A program made the position numbers and the translations under genes. From the NCBI GenBank assembly GCA_014302835.1, contig CP060294.1, positions 3,435,067 through 3,499,066 on the forward strand: 64,000 nt of DNA. Reading direction: 5' to 3'. How positions within the stretch are numbered: position 1 is the stretch's first letter; every line of letters begins with the position of its first letter. This document shows positions 43,669-55,918 of the stretch, in pieces. The notes beneath the pieces were generated by a model. It was not told the origin of the DNA. It made no database searches and saw only the letters and a program-made list of their open reading frames with translations. Source of the DNA: Pedobacter sp. PAMC26386. Its GTDB lineage: Bacteria; Bacteroidota; Bacteroidia; Sphingobacteriales; Sphingobacteriaceae.

Positions 43669-45255
43669 ATGAAGAAACTATTCCTGTTGCTTTCGATCTT
43701 TTATATGATTGGCAGTTTTACGACGCATGCGCAGACCATTATTAAAGCAGCATCTCCATCAGAAAATGAAAAACCGCAAATTAATAGTCCTGTCTTTTTT
43801 GGTACAAGAACAGGAAAAGAATTCTTCTATCAGCTTCCGGTAAGCGGGCAGCGACCGATGAACTTTGACGTAGCGAATTTACCTGAGGGGCTTACACTAG
43901 ATAAGGTCACAGGAGTTATTTCCGGGAAACTAGAAAAAGATGGTGCATACAAAGTCAGCATCTCTGCTCAGAATAAAAAGGGCAAAGCTATCAAAAGCTT
44001 AACATTTGTAGCAGGTGATAAACTAGCGTTAACCCCTCCAATGGGCTGGAGCAGCTGGTATAGCTATGGCAGAAATGTAAAGGAAGCAGATATTTTGAAA
44101 ACTGCAAAACTGATGAAACAATACGGTCTGGAGCATTACGGCTGGAGCATTCTTGAGATTGATGATCCCTGGACTAATCAGCCTGATGAACAAGATCCGG
44201 TCTGGTCAGCATTTAAAACTAAAACTGAAAACAAAGTTTATGAATATCATGAAGGCCCGGGAAATTTAACAGACCGGATAGGGGCAACACGCGATCAGAA
44301 TGGTGTTCTTTTACCTAATAAATATTTCAAAAACATTGCTCAAACGGTTAAAGACATTCATTTCTTAGGCTTCAAAGTAGGCATCTACAGCTCTCCGGGG
44401 CCTTTAACTTGTGGCGGGGTAGCGGGAAGTTATCAGCATGAGCTACAGGATGCAGAATTCTTTGCTAAAACCGGCTTCGATTATCTGAAATATGATTGGT
44501 GCAGTTATGGAATTTTCGCTAAAGACAATTCTTTAGAGGAGTTGATGAAACCGTATAAATTAATGGGTACAGCTTTGAAAAATCAACCACGTGATATTAT
44601 CTTTTCTCTCTGTCAATATGGAATGGGTGAGGTATGGAAATGGGGTCATGAAGCAGATGGACAATTATGGAGAACTGGTGATGATGTCAGAGATAACTGG
44701 AAATCAGTTTACCATGCTTTCAAAACACTGGCCGATAAAAGTGCTTATGTGCAACCGGGCCGATGGAATGATCCGGATATTTTACAGTTGGGTGCTGTAG
44801 GTGCAGAAAGTCGTGAGGGTAACAGTAATCACTTAAATCACCAGGAACAAACCAGTTTAATGAGCATGTGGTGTTTATTAAGTGCGCCTTTGTTAATCGG
44901 AGCAAATATTGAGCAGATGGATGTATTTACATTGTCTCTTTTAACCAATAATGAGGTGATTGCGATCAACCAGGATGCGCTGGGTAAAGCGGCAAGCCTG
45001 CAACATACTCTTGATAATAAAATAGAAATTTGGAGTAAAGATTTATATGGAGGCGGGTTTACTGTTGGTCTTTTAAATCCTACTGATCAGGAACAGCATG
45101 CAGAATTTCCTTTTGCTGTCATTGGAAAGAATAGCAGCTATAAAGTACGGGATTTATGGAAGAAAAAGGATTTGGGTAATGGGCTTAAAGAGATCAGCGC
45201 AAAGATTCCTCCACATGGAATCTTATTGTTAAGTTTACAAAAAAAATCAAAATGA
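43669..45255 (+). CDS. GH27 alpha-galactosidase-like glycoside hydrolase
   Basis: 528 aa with a signal peptide (MKKLFLLLSIFYMIGSFTTH). An Ig-like putative domain (FFYQLPVSGQRPMNFDVANL, SGKLEKDGAYKVSISAQNKK) comes first, then the TIM-barrel catalytic domain. LTPPMGWSSWYSYG, DYLKYDWCSYG (nucleophile Asp) and GRWNDPDILQLG (acid/base Asp) are the GH27 catalytic signatures. The C-terminal beta domain ends PHGILLLSLQKK. It should release alpha-galactose or an alpha-linked sugar in the periplasm. The next gene overlaps its stop by 4 nt. Confidence 0.94.
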   Translation: MKKLFLLLSIFYMIGSFTTHAQTIIKAASPSENEKPQINSPVFFGTRTGKEFFYQLPVSGQRPMNFDVANLPEGLTLDKVTGVISGKLEKDGAYKVSISAQNKKGKAIKSLTFVAGDKLALTPPMGWSSWYSYGRNVKEADILKTAKLMKQYGLEHYGWSILEIDDPWTNQPDEQDPVWSAFKTKTENKVYEYHEGPGNLTDRIGATRDQNGVLLPNKYFKNIAQTVKDIHFLGFKVGIYSSPGPLTCGGVAGSYQHELQDAEFFAKTGFDYLKYDWCSYGIFAKDNSLEELMKPYKLMGTALKNQPRDIIFSLCQYGMGEVWKWGHEADGQLWRTGDDVRDNWKSVYHAFKTLADKSAYVQPGRWNDPDILQLGAVGAESREGNSNHLNHQEQTSLMSMWCLLSAPLLIGANIEQMDVFTLSLLTNNEVIAINQDALGKAASLQHTLDNKIEIWSKDLYGGGFTVGLLNPTDQEQHAEFPFAVIGKNSSYKVRDLWKKKDLGNGLKEISAKIPPHGILLLSLQKKSK

Positions 45256-45761
45256 GCAGTAGAGATCAACCATCAGCAGACGTTTTAGTATTCCGGAAAG
45301 GTAAGTATGTGTTTACAGCCAATTTAGAAGAAGAACAGCCTGAAGGCGTCAGTGTTCCTTTCTTCAGTGCAGAAGCCATCATGGTTACAGAAAATGAGGG
45401 CTCTCTTCAAGGTGATATTGCAAAAATAAAAATCAGTGACCTGATCTTGAAACAATCCAGTTTTATCGATGAAAATGGAAAGGTACTTGAGGCACATAAA
45501 CTATACATATGGCCCCGTAATTTGGGCAGTACCAAAGAGTGGACAGCAAACAAACAGGAGTTTTTGAATGAGTTTATCTTAAATTTCCCCATTGAAATCA
45601 TTTCTTTGCAGGAGTCAAACGGAGTGACCTGGAGATATATCACGCCAGAGAACTTTAAAAAACTCCCGGATGATATTCAGGGTTCTGACCGCTTTCAGGA
45701 ATATGCAACTCATCAAAGTGAATACTTCTTTTTGCGTCGCCCTTTGAATGAACCTAAATAG
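45252..45761 (+). CDS. Hypothetical protein coupled to the GH27 gene
   Basis: 169 aa, no signal peptide, ATGA overlap with the GH27 stop. It has EAIMVTENEGSLQGDIAKIK, WPRNLGSTKEWTANKQEFLNE and FPIEIISLQESNGVTWRYIT. I recognise no family. The coupling points to a function related to the GH27 enzyme or its sugar product, but cytoplasmic location makes direct partnership uncertain. It is convergent with the MGH1-like gene 5 nt away. Confidence 0.7.
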   Translation: MSSRDQPSADVLVFRKGKYVFTANLEEEQPEGVSVPFFSAEAIMVTENEGSLQGDIAKIKISDLILKQSSFIDENGKVLEAHKLYIWPRNLGSTKEWTANKQEFLNEFILNFPIEIISLQESNGVTWRYITPENFKKLPDDIQGSDRFQEYATHQSEYFFLRRPLNEPK

Positions 45762-45766
45762 CTCCT

Positions 45767-48445
45767 TTACTTTACGCTGATTACTCTGAGATAATCCAGC
45801 ATAGCCTGGTTGATTTCCCCGTTCATGTTTTCATTCCAGTCTTCAAATGAAAGATTAAACTCATGCTCACCTTTAGTCAGTTTTATGGAATTGACATTAC
45901 TGAATCCCCAGTCAGACCACTCTTCTTTTCCACGCTGAGGGAAAACAAAAGTTCCGGCAAATAAACCATCCACTTTGAATGTTCTGATTGCGCATTTATT
46001 CTCCGTATTTGTTGGTCCATTACCATTCGCATACCTGAAATCAATAGCATAGGTACCTGCTTCAGCAACATTAACCTTAACTGTTATATTTTTATTCTTT
46101 GTTTTACTGACCTCGATAAAACCATCACCTGTGTATCCCTGATAAGGAAGTGCAGACTTTGGAGCCGCTGTTTCCATTGCAATAGTCTGTATTTCTTTCG
46201 CCTCTGTGATCAAAACAGGCTCACTCGCAAATGATTGCACACCATTTTTATCTAATGCAATTACCTGGTACTCTCCGCTTTGTTTAGCATTATAGCTCAA
46301 CTCCTTTGATTTAACTATTTCCTGTCCGTTACGGATAACCTCATAATTTTCCGCGCCCTCTACCTTTTCCCAGCTAATCAAAGTGCTTTCCTTTTTCAAT
46401 AATGGGGCAACGATAGAAAAATAATCTTCAGCATGTGCTACTTTACCTTTCTCCAGTTTATTGTCAGCCAATACAATAACTATTTGATGTTTGCCTTTTA
46501 CGTTTGCAGAAATCATCGCCAATGGCAAAATCTTACCATCCATGGTAATCGATTTAATTACATTGCCGTATCCATTCAATTGGATATCCAATACAGCTTT
46601 ACGGTATTTAAAATTAGTCAGTGTTCTTTCGCCTTTTAAAACTTCAGGAATAAATGGCCTGAATACTAATCCATTTTCCTGCATATCCATACCAAACAGC
46701 ACTTTATAAACCAGGCTTAGATTTCCAGCCAGGCTCCATAACATATTGCTTGAATTGACTTGTGTACCCGCAAAATCGCCAGAAGTGGATACGAAGTTCT
46801 CTTTATTGGTCAGAAATAATGCCGCAGGGCGATAAATTGCGCTCATACTTTGCACCAATGCCTCCGCATTTCCCGCTTTAGCCGCAGCAAGCGACCAATA
46901 TGCCTGCACAAAAGGCCAGACTGCATTATTATGATAAGGTGGAATATTTGGAATCTGTGGATAAATACAAGGAATACCAAAATTGGTTATCGGTGTTCTG
47001 GCAATTACAGATTGCTGCTGTTCAGCAGAAGCGATATCAAATAAGACTGTTAATGCCTCTCCTAATGCTTCGGAACGCGGAGATAAAATTTTAAACTGTC
47101 TCCCATATAAATACTGTCCGTAATACCCTTTTTCCGGCATCCACAACTGTGTATTAATCCCCTCTTTGATCAGCGCCGCTATCTTTGCATATTTTTTTGC
47201 TGCTGCCTGATCTTTCATCAGTACAGCCATTTGGGCAAGCACCTGATTAGTTTGATAATGAACTGCATTAGTACCTAGATTTTCTGAAGCGTAGATATCA
47301 GCAGACTGCATCCATTTAGGATAAGTCTGATCTCTCCAGTCCAGGAAAGAGGATTCTCCTCTGACCAGCCCAGTCTGAGGATCATATACATTTTTCAGAT
47401 CATCCTCTACAGAGTTTTTGATAATGGTATAGGCTTTACTCAGCCATGCCTGGTCTCCTGTAGTTTTATAAACTTCCCAGGCAGCAACTGCCCAGATCAT
47501 CCGGTCTGAAGATACCGGCCATGAGCCTCCTGTACCTGTATCCTGAATCACCCGGTTATTTTTAACTTTTCTCAGCAAACTATATTGTGCAACTTTAGGC
47601 TGCAGTGTAGCCATGGAAAGTATAATACTATAACTGATATCTCTTGTCCATACACCCGCCCATTCTTTTCCAGTCCTGAAAGTACTATCAGGCTCTACCG
47701 CATTCTCCATTTCTTCTAAACCGAGGTTATACAATGCATCCATCATCGGAACAGCCGATTTATACTGAGGGAAAGCAGAGATATCTTTGGTGAGTTTCCA
47801 GGAAGAAGCAGTAGTCTTTTTCTCCTGCGCCTTATTCATTTCCAGGGTAACTGTATAAATACCGTCTCCGTCAGCATCTTTTAATTCCAGTTCTTTATGG
47901 TTGCTCAGGTTATCAAAATCCCAGATTAGCGGGCTGATACTTCCAGCCACAAAAACACCCTTGAAATCTGCCTTGTAAATTTTTGTTCCGTCATAAGCTG
48001 TATAAAATCCTTTGAATGCAAAAGCAGCGAGGACTTCACGCATATCCAGCTTGATAGTAAATTTAGTATCAGGGGATAAAAAAACACCTTTTACCGTAGG
48101 ATTATGCCCTTTGAATTGTTGTCCGAAACGAATAACTGGTGTCTCAAATTTTCCGTTTTCTGCAATGATACTCACCTGGTGATTCTTTCCAGATAACATT
48201 TCATTATCCTTACCATTAATACTGAACTTGAAAGACAAATCTGGACTGATATCCAGATTAACCGGACTTTGATAATTAGAATGTAGCATTGTCTCCGACA
48301 ATGCTACCGCTTCAAATGCCCCTTGTGTAACCTTATCTTTTGATAGGCTATAAGCATCAGACTGATAAATATTGTTCATAGGCTTCTGGGCCATAGCAGC
48401 CATATAAGAGAACGAAAAAATTGCAGTAACAAAAAGTTTATTCAT
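45767..48445 (-). CDS. MGH1-like (GH63-type) glycoside hydrolase with C-terminal CBM-like domain
   Basis: Start at 48445 (MNKLFVTAIFSFSYMAAMAQ), 892 aa. The (alpha/alpha)6-toroid domain is recognisable by EWAGVWTRDISYSIILSMA, FLDWRDQTYPKWMQ and PYHNNAVWPFVQAYWSLAA. It resembles MGH1/GH63-like glucosidase domains. A fibronectin-like segment (SWEKVEGAENYEVIRNG) and a C-terminal carbohydrate-binding-like domain (VNVAEAGTYAIDFRYANGNG, CBM6/35 style) follow. A secreted exo-glycosidase is inferred. It is convergent with the GH27 pair, so the two are likely parts of one glycan-degrading neighbourhood. Confidence 0.88.
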   Translation of the reverse strand: MNKLFVTAIFSFSYMAAMAQKPMNNIYQSDAYSLSKDKVTQGAFEAVALSETMLHSNYQSPVNLDISPDLSFKFSINGKDNEMLSGKNHQVSIIAENGKFETPVIRFGQQFKGHNPTVKGVFLSPDTKFTIKLDMREVLAAFAFKGFYTAYDGTKIYKADFKGVFVAGSISPLIWDFDNLSNHKELELKDADGDGIYTVTLEMNKAQEKKTTASSWKLTKDISAFPQYKSAVPMMDALYNLGLEEMENAVEPDSTFRTGKEWAGVWTRDISYSIILSMATLQPKVAQYSLLRKVKNNRVIQDTGTGGSWPVSSDRMIWAVAAWEVYKTTGDQAWLSKAYTIIKNSVEDDLKNVYDPQTGLVRGESSFLDWRDQTYPKWMQSADIYASENLGTNAVHYQTNQVLAQMAVLMKDQAAAKKYAKIAALIKEGINTQLWMPEKGYYGQYLYGRQFKILSPRSEALGEALTVLFDIASAEQQQSVIARTPITNFGIPCIYPQIPNIPPYHNNAVWPFVQAYWSLAAAKAGNAEALVQSMSAIYRPAALFLTNKENFVSTSGDFAGTQVNSSNMLWSLAGNLSLVYKVLFGMDMQENGLVFRPFIPEVLKGERTLTNFKYRKAVLDIQLNGYGNVIKSITMDGKILPLAMISANVKGKHQIVIVLADNKLEKGKVAHAEDYFSIVAPLLKKESTLISWEKVEGAENYEVIRNGQEIVKSKELSYNAKQSGEYQVIALDKNGVQSFASEPVLITEAKEIQTIAMETAAPKSALPYQGYTGDGFIEVSKTKNKNITVKVNVAEAGTYAIDFRYANGNGPTNTENKCAIRTFKVDGLFAGTFVFPQRGKEEWSDWGFSNVNSIKLTKGEHEFNLSFEDWNENMNGEINQAMLDYLRVISVK

Positions 48446-48521
48446 GTACTGCAAAAATATCATTTAAAACACGAATATGCCAACCTAATGTGCCACTATA
48501 ACCTTAAAAATGGGTTTTAGA

Positions 48522-48863
48522 TTACTCTTCGTCTTCCAGAATATTCCGGTCTTCCCAGCTAAGATATGCTCTGTACCATTCTGCACATTGTTTAAACACC
48601 TCAGTCAGATCTCCCTCGTTCAAAGTAAAATGAACTGCAAATAAATGATTCTCCACCAATCCGTAAAGATTCAGATATTCAAATTCATAAGTTTTAGTTC
48701 CTGCTTTAAAATTAAGTCCTTCAACTTCATCTGAAGCTATAACTTCCACTATCGTATGCGAGGTAGTATGCTGGATTACAGTGCGGCCTTCCATTTCATT
48801 TCCAAGATGTTCACTTGGTTCTAAGAAAACTATTTCAGGAAGGGTAAAGTCAATTAAATTCAT
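48522..48863 (-). CDS. Small hypothetical protein, 113 aa, at the end of the thi operon
   Basis: Acidic cytoplasmic protein (starts MNLIDFTLPEIVFLEPSEHL, ends DRNILEDEE) with no membrane segment and no motif I recognise. Its start is 20 nt after the thiH stop, so it is probably part of the thiamin transcript. Function unknown. Codon usage is like that of its neighbours. Confidence 0.65.
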   Translation of the reverse strand: MNLIDFTLPEIVFLEPSEHLGNEMEGRTVIQHTTSHTIVEVIASDEVEGLNFKAGTKTYEFEYLNLYGLVENHLFAVHFTLNEGDLTEVFKQCAEWYRAYLSWEDRNILEDEE

Positions 48864-48882
48864 GCCGCGAATTTAATAATTT

Positions 48883-50001
48883 TTATTGAGCTAGAGACTG
48901 ATCCCAGTCTTTCCAAACCGCTTCATAACCTTTCTCTTTCAACATACCCGCAATCTCGTCTGGTGTTCTTTCATCACAAATTTCAAACTGTTCCAGCGAC
49001 TCCGGTTCCACTGCATAACCACCAGGATTAGTCTTAGAACCTGCACTCATTGAGGTAATTCCTAAACCAATGATATGGTCACGAAAAATAATTGATTCCC
49101 TGGTTGAAATCGAGAGTTCTATCTCTTCATTCAACAATCTGTAAGCACAAATCAACTGAGCCAGTTCCCTGTCAGACATTTCCACTTTCGGTTCTAAACC
49201 TCCGCTAAATGGGCGCAAACGAGGAAAAGACAAGCTATACTTGCTCTTCCAATATTTTTTCTCCAGGTAACCCAAATGCAATGCGGTGAAAAAAGAATCT
49301 GTCCTCCAGTCTTCCAAACCGATTAACACCCCTAAACCCATTTTATGTACCCCTGCTTTACCCAGCCGGTCAGGTGTTTCCAGTCTATATTCGAAATTAG
49401 ATTTCTTCCCCTTCGGGTGATGCTTTTTATAATCCTCCCGGTGATACGTTTCCTGGTAAACCAGCACGGTGTTCAATCCTAAAGGAATCAATTCCTCATA
49501 ATCTTTCGTATCCAGCGGTTGTACTTCCATTGAAATCAACGCAAAATGTGGTCGTAAAAGCTCAAGTACCCCTTTAAAGTATTCGGTATGTACAGTTTGA
49601 TTAGCCTCACCAGTGACTAGTAAAACATGGTCATACCCCATTTTTTTCAGTACAGCAACTTCCTGCATGATTTCCATTGGAGACAGTGTTTTACGTCTTA
49701 CCTTGTTATCTAAACTGAAACCACAATAAGTACAAATATTATTACACTCATTGGAAAGATAAAGCGGCACATATAATTGTATGACTTTACCAAAACGCTT
49801 TAAGGTAGCCTGCCTGCTCAATTGCGCCATTTGTTCCAGATATGGAGTTGCCGCAGGAGAAATCAGTGCTTTAAAATCTTCCAAAGTACGTTTGCTATTT
49901 CCTAATGCACGTTCTACATCTAATGCAGTTTTTGCATAAATACTCTGGCTGGTTTCTGCCCAGCTGTAAGTATTAAAAAGTGCAGTAAAATTATCAGTCA
50001 T
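48883..50001 (-). CDS. thiH: 2-iminoacetate synthase (radical SAM)
   Basis: 372 aa. The radical-SAM cluster motif is [11 protein letters not shown] (CxxxCxxC), with [20 protein letters not shown] and the C-terminal [15 protein letters not shown] and [13 protein letters not shown] region typical of ThiH. It cleaves tyrosine to 2-iminoacetate, which ThiG uses to make the thiazole ring. It overlaps thiG by 8 nt, giving translational coupling. Its oxygen-sensitive chemistry fits a pathway using ThiH rather than the glycine oxidase ThiO. Confidence 0.95.
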   Translation of the reverse strand: MTDNFTALFNTYSWAETSQSIYAKTALDVERALGNSKRTLEDFKALISPAATPYLEQMAQLSRQATLKRFGKVIQLYVPLYLSNECNNICTYCGFSLDNKVRRKTLSPMEIMQEVAVLKKMGYDHVLLVTGEANQTVHTEYFKGVLELLRPHFALISMEVQPLDTKDYEELIPLGLNTVLVYQETYHREDYKKHHPKGKKSNFEYRLETPDRLGKAGVHKMGLGVLIGLEDWRTDSFFTALHLGYLEKKYWKSKYSLSFPRLRPFSGGLEPKVEMSDRELAQLICAYRLLNEEIELSISTRESIIFRDHIIGLGITSMSAGSKTNPGGYAVEPESLEQFEICDERTPDEIAGMLKEKGYEAVWKDWDQSLAQ

Positions 50002-50758
50002 CTAGAAAAGAAGTTAAAGGGCTGCTGGAGACTGCGTATATATTCATCGCGCCTAATTTTGCTTCAAAGGCCATTCTTCCGGCTATAACCGCAATTTTAA
50101 AGGCTTCTGCCATTTTCACAGGATCCCTGGAAACAGCAATTGCGGTATTCACCAATACGGCATCTGCACCGATTTCCATTGCCTTTGCCGCATCAGAAGG
50201 TGAACCTATCCCTGCATCTATAATTACCGGGACGTTACTCTGGCTAATAATGATTTCCAGAAAATCAATTGTCTTTAAACCCTTATTACTGCCAATTGGT
50301 GAACCTAAAGGCATAACCGCAGCCGTTCCTGCATCTTCCAGATGTTTACACAACACTGGGTCGGCATGAATATAAGGCAAGACGATAAATCCAAGTTTCG
50401 CCAGTTCTTCTGTTGCTTTTAACGTCTCAATCGGATCAGGCATTAAATACTTAGGGTCTGGATGAATCTCTAATTTAATCCAGTTGGTTTCCAATGCTTC
50501 CCGGGCCATTAAGGCGGCAAAAACCGCTTCCTTAGCATTTCTAACCCCAGAAGTATTAGGTAACAAACCTATTTGCGGGTAATTTAACCTGCTTAAAATA
50601 TCGTCGTCTTCATCTTTAAGATCAACTCTTTTTAAAGCAACAGTGACCAGTTCTGAACCAGAAGCCAGCAGTGCACTTTCCATAATTTCTGCTGAACTGA
50701 ATTTCCCCGTTCCAGTAAATAAACGGGAGTTAAATACTTTATCTGCGATGGTTAACAT
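49994..50758 (-). CDS. thiG: Thiazole synthase
   Basis: 254 aa. [20 protein letters not shown] and [20 protein letters not shown] are the ThiG N-terminal motifs, [19 protein letters not shown] follows, and [21 protein letters not shown] and [18 protein letters not shown] form the phosphate-binding end. It forms the thiazole phosphate from 1-deoxy-xylulose-5-phosphate, 2-iminoacetate and ThiS-thiocarboxylate. It overlaps thiE upstream by 7 nt and thiH downstream by 8 nt. Confidence 0.96.
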   Translation of the reverse strand: MLTIADKVFNSRLFTGTGKFSSAEIMESALLASGSELVTVALKRVDLKDEDDDILSRLNYPQIGLLPNTSGVRNAKEAVFAALMAREALETNWIKLEIHPDPKYLMPDPIETLKATEELAKLGFIVLPYIHADPVLCKHLEDAGTAAVMPLGSPIGSNKGLKTIDFLEIIISQSNVPVIIDAGIGSPSDAAKAMEIGADAVLVNTAIAVSRDPVKMAEAFKIAVIAGRMAFEAKLGAMNIYAVSSSPLTSFLDD

Positions 50759-51399
50759 ATCGTTTGTTTTGAATTAAGATTTATTTCCTGGTAAAGCAGG
50801 TTTATACTTTCTACAGAATTATCCTGCGTCAGTAAACCAGAAACGGCAATACCATGAATTCCAGTTTGTCTTATCCCCGCAATATCAGGAAGTTTTATTC
50901 CACCAATTGCAATAATGGGTATGGTAATCTGTGCATCCCTAACCTGCTCCATTAACTTTTGATAGCCTTCAAGACCAAGTACCGGGCTCAGATTTTTCTT
51001 AGTGGTAGTCAAACGAAAAGGCCCCAAACCGATATAATCAGCCCCTTCTTCTACCCTTCTGCAGATATCAGCAAAAGTATTTGCTGTACCACCAATACAT
51101 TTATTCTCTCCAAGAATGGCTCTTGCCTGTGGTATAGGCATATCATCCAGACCAAGGTGAACACCGTAAGCACCAGATTTCAAGGCTAATTCAGGATAAT
51201 CGTTTACAATCAGTTTTGCACCGTACTTTTCGCATAAACGGTTGGCCTCAATTGCCAGTTCAAGTACGACGTCTTCTTCTTGTTCTTTTACCCGCAACTG
51301 AATCCATTGACCACCCGCCTGCAATACTTTCTCTATTGCGGTGAGATGCGTCCCGTTTTCGGGAGTTTGTGATATATAATGTAACTGATCAATTAACAT
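50752..51399 (-). CDS. thiE: Thiamin-phosphate synthase
   Basis: 215 aa TIM barrel. [42 protein letters not shown] and [16 protein letters not shown] are standard ThiE pyrophosphate- and Mg-binding blocks, and [17 protein letters not shown] holds the phosphate loop. It joins HMP-pyrophosphate and thiazole phosphate. A second, more divergent ThiE/TenI-like gene lies directly upstream in the operon. The gene ends overlapping thiG. Confidence 0.95.
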   Translation of the reverse strand: MLIDQLHYISQTPENGTHLTAIEKVLQAGGQWIQLRVKEQEEDVVLELAIEANRLCEKYGAKLIVNDYPELALKSGAYGVHLGLDDMPIPQARAILGENKCIGGTANTFADICRRVEEGADYIGLGPFRLTTTKKNLSPVLGLEGYQKLMEQVRDAQITIPIIAIGGIKLPDIAGIRQTGIHGIAVSGLLTQDNSVESINLLYQEINLNSKQTIC

Positions 51400-51403
51400 A
51401 ATT

Positions 51404-51997
51404 TCATATTGCTTTGCGCATTTTTTCTAATTCTTCCGCAGCGGCGGATGGATGATTCCAGATCGCCCCCAAAACTGCGGCACCGTCGAAATTCATCCTT
51501 TTTAGTTCTTGAATCCGATCTGCTGTGATCCCGCCCAGGGCAAAGACTTTTAATCCCCCTGGGATATCAGCTAAATAAAAGTTTTCATCCACGATACTGT
51601 TATATCCAGCTTTGGAAAGGCTGTTAAACACCGGACCAAAAAAAACATAATCTAAAAAGGCAGTATCAACAGGAGGCCCCCATTCATGAATGGACCGGCT
51701 TAAATGAAATCCTTTTGTAAAAAGTGCTGTTCTCTTCTGTTCACCTGTACGTTTCCAAAGTTTTTCGGGATAATGAAGCCGTCTGATTAAAAACAAATCT
51801 GCAAGATCATGATGCTGATGAATGGAAATCAACGGATAATAAACCGGGTTGATTTCCCTCATCAGCGTCATAAATTTAAGCTCATCATTTTCCGGTTTCC
51901 GGAGATGCAATAATTGAAGCCCCGCATCAAACAGGGCGTTAATCAACTGGCCTTCTCCTTTGAAATAATCCGGATGCGTGACGACTACCAGTTCCAT
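51404..51997 (-). CDS. Divergent ThiE/TenI-like protein
   Basis: 197 aa. It keeps the barrel outline of ThiE/TenI: LLHLRKPENDELKFMTLM, DYVFFGPVFNSLSKAGYNS and VFALGGITADRIQELKR, but the catalytic KxRxKE-type and DxxxGxH blocks of ThiE are only partly kept (FHLSRSIHEWG stands where thiE has GVHLG). TenI-like proteins aromatise the ThiG thiazole product without joining it to HMP-PP. I infer that role. It begins directly after the thiC stop (1 nt) and ends 4 nt before thiE starts. Confidence 0.82.
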   Translation of the reverse strand: MELVVVTHPDYFKGEGQLINALFDAGLQLLHLRKPENDELKFMTLMREINPVYYPLISIHQHHDLADLFLIRRLHYPEKLWKRTGEQKRTALFTKGFHLSRSIHEWGPPVDTAFLDYVFFGPVFNSLSKAGYNSIVDENFYLADIPGGLKVFALGGITADRIQELKRMNFDGAAVLGAIWNHPSAAAEELEKMRKAI

Positions 51998-54126
<2,129 letters not shown>

Positions 54127-54198
54127 TCTTTTCATTTTTAACAACGATAGGAATGACCTGTATAAGGAATCGAAAACCGACAACAGCGTTGTGGCTTC

Positions 54199-54269
54199 AC
54201 TTTTCCCTTCGGCAGTACTAACTGCATCAGGTTCAAAGGGTATATCTCAGCACAAGGCACCCCTAAAGT
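54199..54269 (-). promoter_or_regulatory. TPP riboswitch (THI element)
   Basis: On the minus strand GGGGTGCC, GCTGAGA, ACCCTTTGAACCTGAT and GGCGAAGGGAA-like (CTGCCGAAGGGAA) occur in the classic order. P1 is formed by ACTTT (54269-54265) with AAAGT (54203-54199). A short hairpin ACAAC/GTTGT follows before thiS as a possible expression platform. It senses thiamin pyrophosphate and switches the thiS-thiC-thiE-thiG-thiH operon off. Confidence 0.97.
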
Positions 54270-54362
54270 TTTTTGTAAACCTATAACATTTTTAATAAGA
54301 AAAGAAATTTATTAAAATTTCCTCTTTCAAAACTAGTATTATAAATGTCACTTTTGCATTAC

Positions 54363-54377
54363 AAACATCAGATGTTT
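54363..54377. promoter_or_regulatory. GntR operator, copy 1
   Basis: AAACATCAGATGTTT is a perfect dyad. An identical copy lies 35 bp away (centre to centre) at 54398. Both precede the GntR/FadR-type regulator gene, suggesting autoregulation. Confidence 0.75.
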
Positions 54378-54389
54378 GTGTTTAAGATA

Positions 54390-54397
54390 TACCTTTG
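54390..54397 (+). promoter_or_regulatory. TACCTTTG -7 box between the twin operators
   Basis: An exact TAnnTTTG box directly abuts the second operator. Binding of a dimer there would cover the transcription start of the regulator operon. I see no convincing -33 box. Confidence 0.6.
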
Positions 54398-54412
54398 AAA
54401 CATCAGATGTTT
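54398..54412. promoter_or_regulatory. GntR operator, copy 2
   Basis: The same 15-bp dyad as at 54363-54377. It ends 5 nt before the ATG of the regulator gene and covers the predicted transcription start, a position for direct repression. Confidence 0.75.
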
Positions 54413-54417
54413 AAATC

Positions 54418-55068
54418 ATGAAAAGAATCAATCTCTCAGATAAAGTAATCATTGCACTTAAGGCTGATATCGCCTCTGGCAAATTAAAAAAAGGGACAAA
54501 AATCCCTTCTGAACCTGAACTAATGGAACGTTATGAAGTTGGCCGCTCTACAATCAGGGAGGCTATAAAAACACTTGCGATCTCTGGAATCCTTAAAGTA
54601 CAGCAAGGCTCCGGAACTTTCGTGGCTTCAAAAATAAAAGACGAAACACTTGCACAGCGTTTACGTCGCGCAGACTTCGAAGACATCAATACGGTCCGCT
54701 CCTTACTGGAAAAAGAAATTGTAAAACTGGCTTGCCTGAACAGAACTGATGAAGATATTACGGCGTTGAAAGATTATTTAGCACTGCGAAAAAAAGCAAT
54801 AGAAACGGACCAGCAACAAAAATGCACAGATGCAGATATTGCTTTTCATGTCAGCATTGCAAAAGCTTCAAAAAACAAGGTTTTACTGGACTTGTATCAA
54901 AATTTCACCGCAGTTATCCGCGATTTTTTCACGAAGCGGAAGGAACAGAATATGGCTTATTTCGCCAGAAGTCACAAATGGCATGAAGAGCTTGCGCAAG
55001 CCATTGTCAACAGAAACCAGGAAGCAGCAAAACAGCTCATCAAAACTTTATTAAATAACAACTACTAA
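54418..55068 (+). CDS. FadR-type GntR-family transcription regulator
   Basis: 216 aa. The winged-helix DNA-binding domain (residues 1-70) has KKGTKIPSEPELMERYEVGR and STIREAIKTLAISGILKV, and the C-terminal FCD domain (about 90-215) has the metal/effector His pattern (DADIAFHVSIAKASKN and SHKWHEELAQAI). It likely represses the operon it leads through two identical dyads upstream. The effector is unknown. The downstream genes code for a TauE/SafE exporter and DUF1634. Confidence 0.94.
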   Translation: MKRINLSDKVIIALKADIASGKLKKGTKIPSEPELMERYEVGRSTIREAIKTLAISGILKVQQGSGTFVASKIKDETLAQRLRRADFEDINTVRSLLEKEIVKLACLNRTDEDITALKDYLALRKKAIETDQQQKCTDADIAFHVSIAKASKNKVLLDLYQNFTAVIRDFFTKRKEQNMAYFARSHKWHEELAQAIVNRNQEAAKQLIKTLLNNNY

Positions 55069-55079
55069 CAAAACAGCTC

Positions 55080-55913
55080 ATGACAATTCTAACTTTTACC
55101 CTGATCTTGTTATTAGGGGCTTATCTGGCCGGACTTGCCGGTTCACTTACCGGTCTTGGAGGCGGTGTGGTCATTATCCCTTTACTAACTCTATTTTTTC
55201 ATGTTGATATCCGTTATGCAATCGGCGCAGCACTGGTTGCTTCTATCGCCACCTCTTCGGGTTCCGCAAGTGCCTATGTGAAAGAGGGAATTACAAACAT
55301 CCGTCTTGGTATGTTTCTTGAAATTGCAACAACAGCCGGTGCGGTGATGGGAGCTATTCTGGCGATCTACACTCCTGTTAACATTGTGGCTATCCTTTTC
55401 GGTGTTACTTTGATCTTCTCTGCCGCAATGACCATGAGGAAAAAACATGAGGGGTTGCTGGCTGAAGGAAGTAAGCTCTCTTATGTGCTTAAACTAAACA
55501 GCAGCTACCCGACAAAGGATGGTGTCGTAGATTATAAACTAAAAAATATTGGTGGTGGATTCTCCATTATGACCCTTGCGGGCATGTTATCTGGCTTGCT
55601 GGGTATTGGTTCCGGCGCGCTGAAAGTTTTAGCGATGGACAGTGCCATGCGCGTGCCGTTCAGAGTAAGTACGACAACCAGTAATTTTATGGTAGGTGTT
55701 ACAGCCGCCGCTAGTGCAGTGGTGTATTTACAAAGAGGATATATTGATCCGGGAATTGCCTTTCCAGTAATCATAGGTGTCCTTGCCGGTGCTTTTACAG
55801 GTTCAAAGTTACTGATGAAAATCGATGTGAAATGGTTGAAGATTATCTTCAGTTTCGCGATTACCCTCATCGCATTGAACATGATCTACAATGGTTTTAA
55901 TCATAAATTCTAG
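55080..55913 (+). CDS. TauE/SafE-family membrane exporter
   Basis: 277 aa with about eight membrane segments. The two internal repeats with glycine patterns are AGLAGSLTGLGGGVVIIPLL and LAGMLSGLLGIGSGALKVLA, the TauE/SafE hallmark. Family members export or take up small organic anions or sulfur species such as sulfite and sulfoacetate. The substrate is unknown, but the FadR-type regulator suggests an organic acid. It starts 12 nt after the regulator stop, so it is part of one operon. Confidence 0.92.
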   Translation: MTILTFTLILLLGAYLAGLAGSLTGLGGGVVIIPLLTLFFHVDIRYAIGAALVASIATSSGSASAYVKEGITNIRLGMFLEIATTAGAVMGAILAIYTPVNIVAILFGVTLIFSAAMTMRKKHEGLLAEGSKLSYVLKLNSSYPTKDGVVDYKLKNIGGGFSIMTLAGMLSGLLGIGSGALKVLAMDSAMRVPFRVSTTTSNFMVGVTAAASAVVYLQRGYIDPGIAFPVIIGVLAGAFTGSKLLMKIDVKWLKIIFSFAITLIALNMIYNGFNHKF

Positions 55914-55918
55914 GAAAC

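Noticed and set aside
54127..54183. Extended thiS start
   Set aside because: The extension covers the riboswitch expression platform; ThiS starts at MEITVNH.
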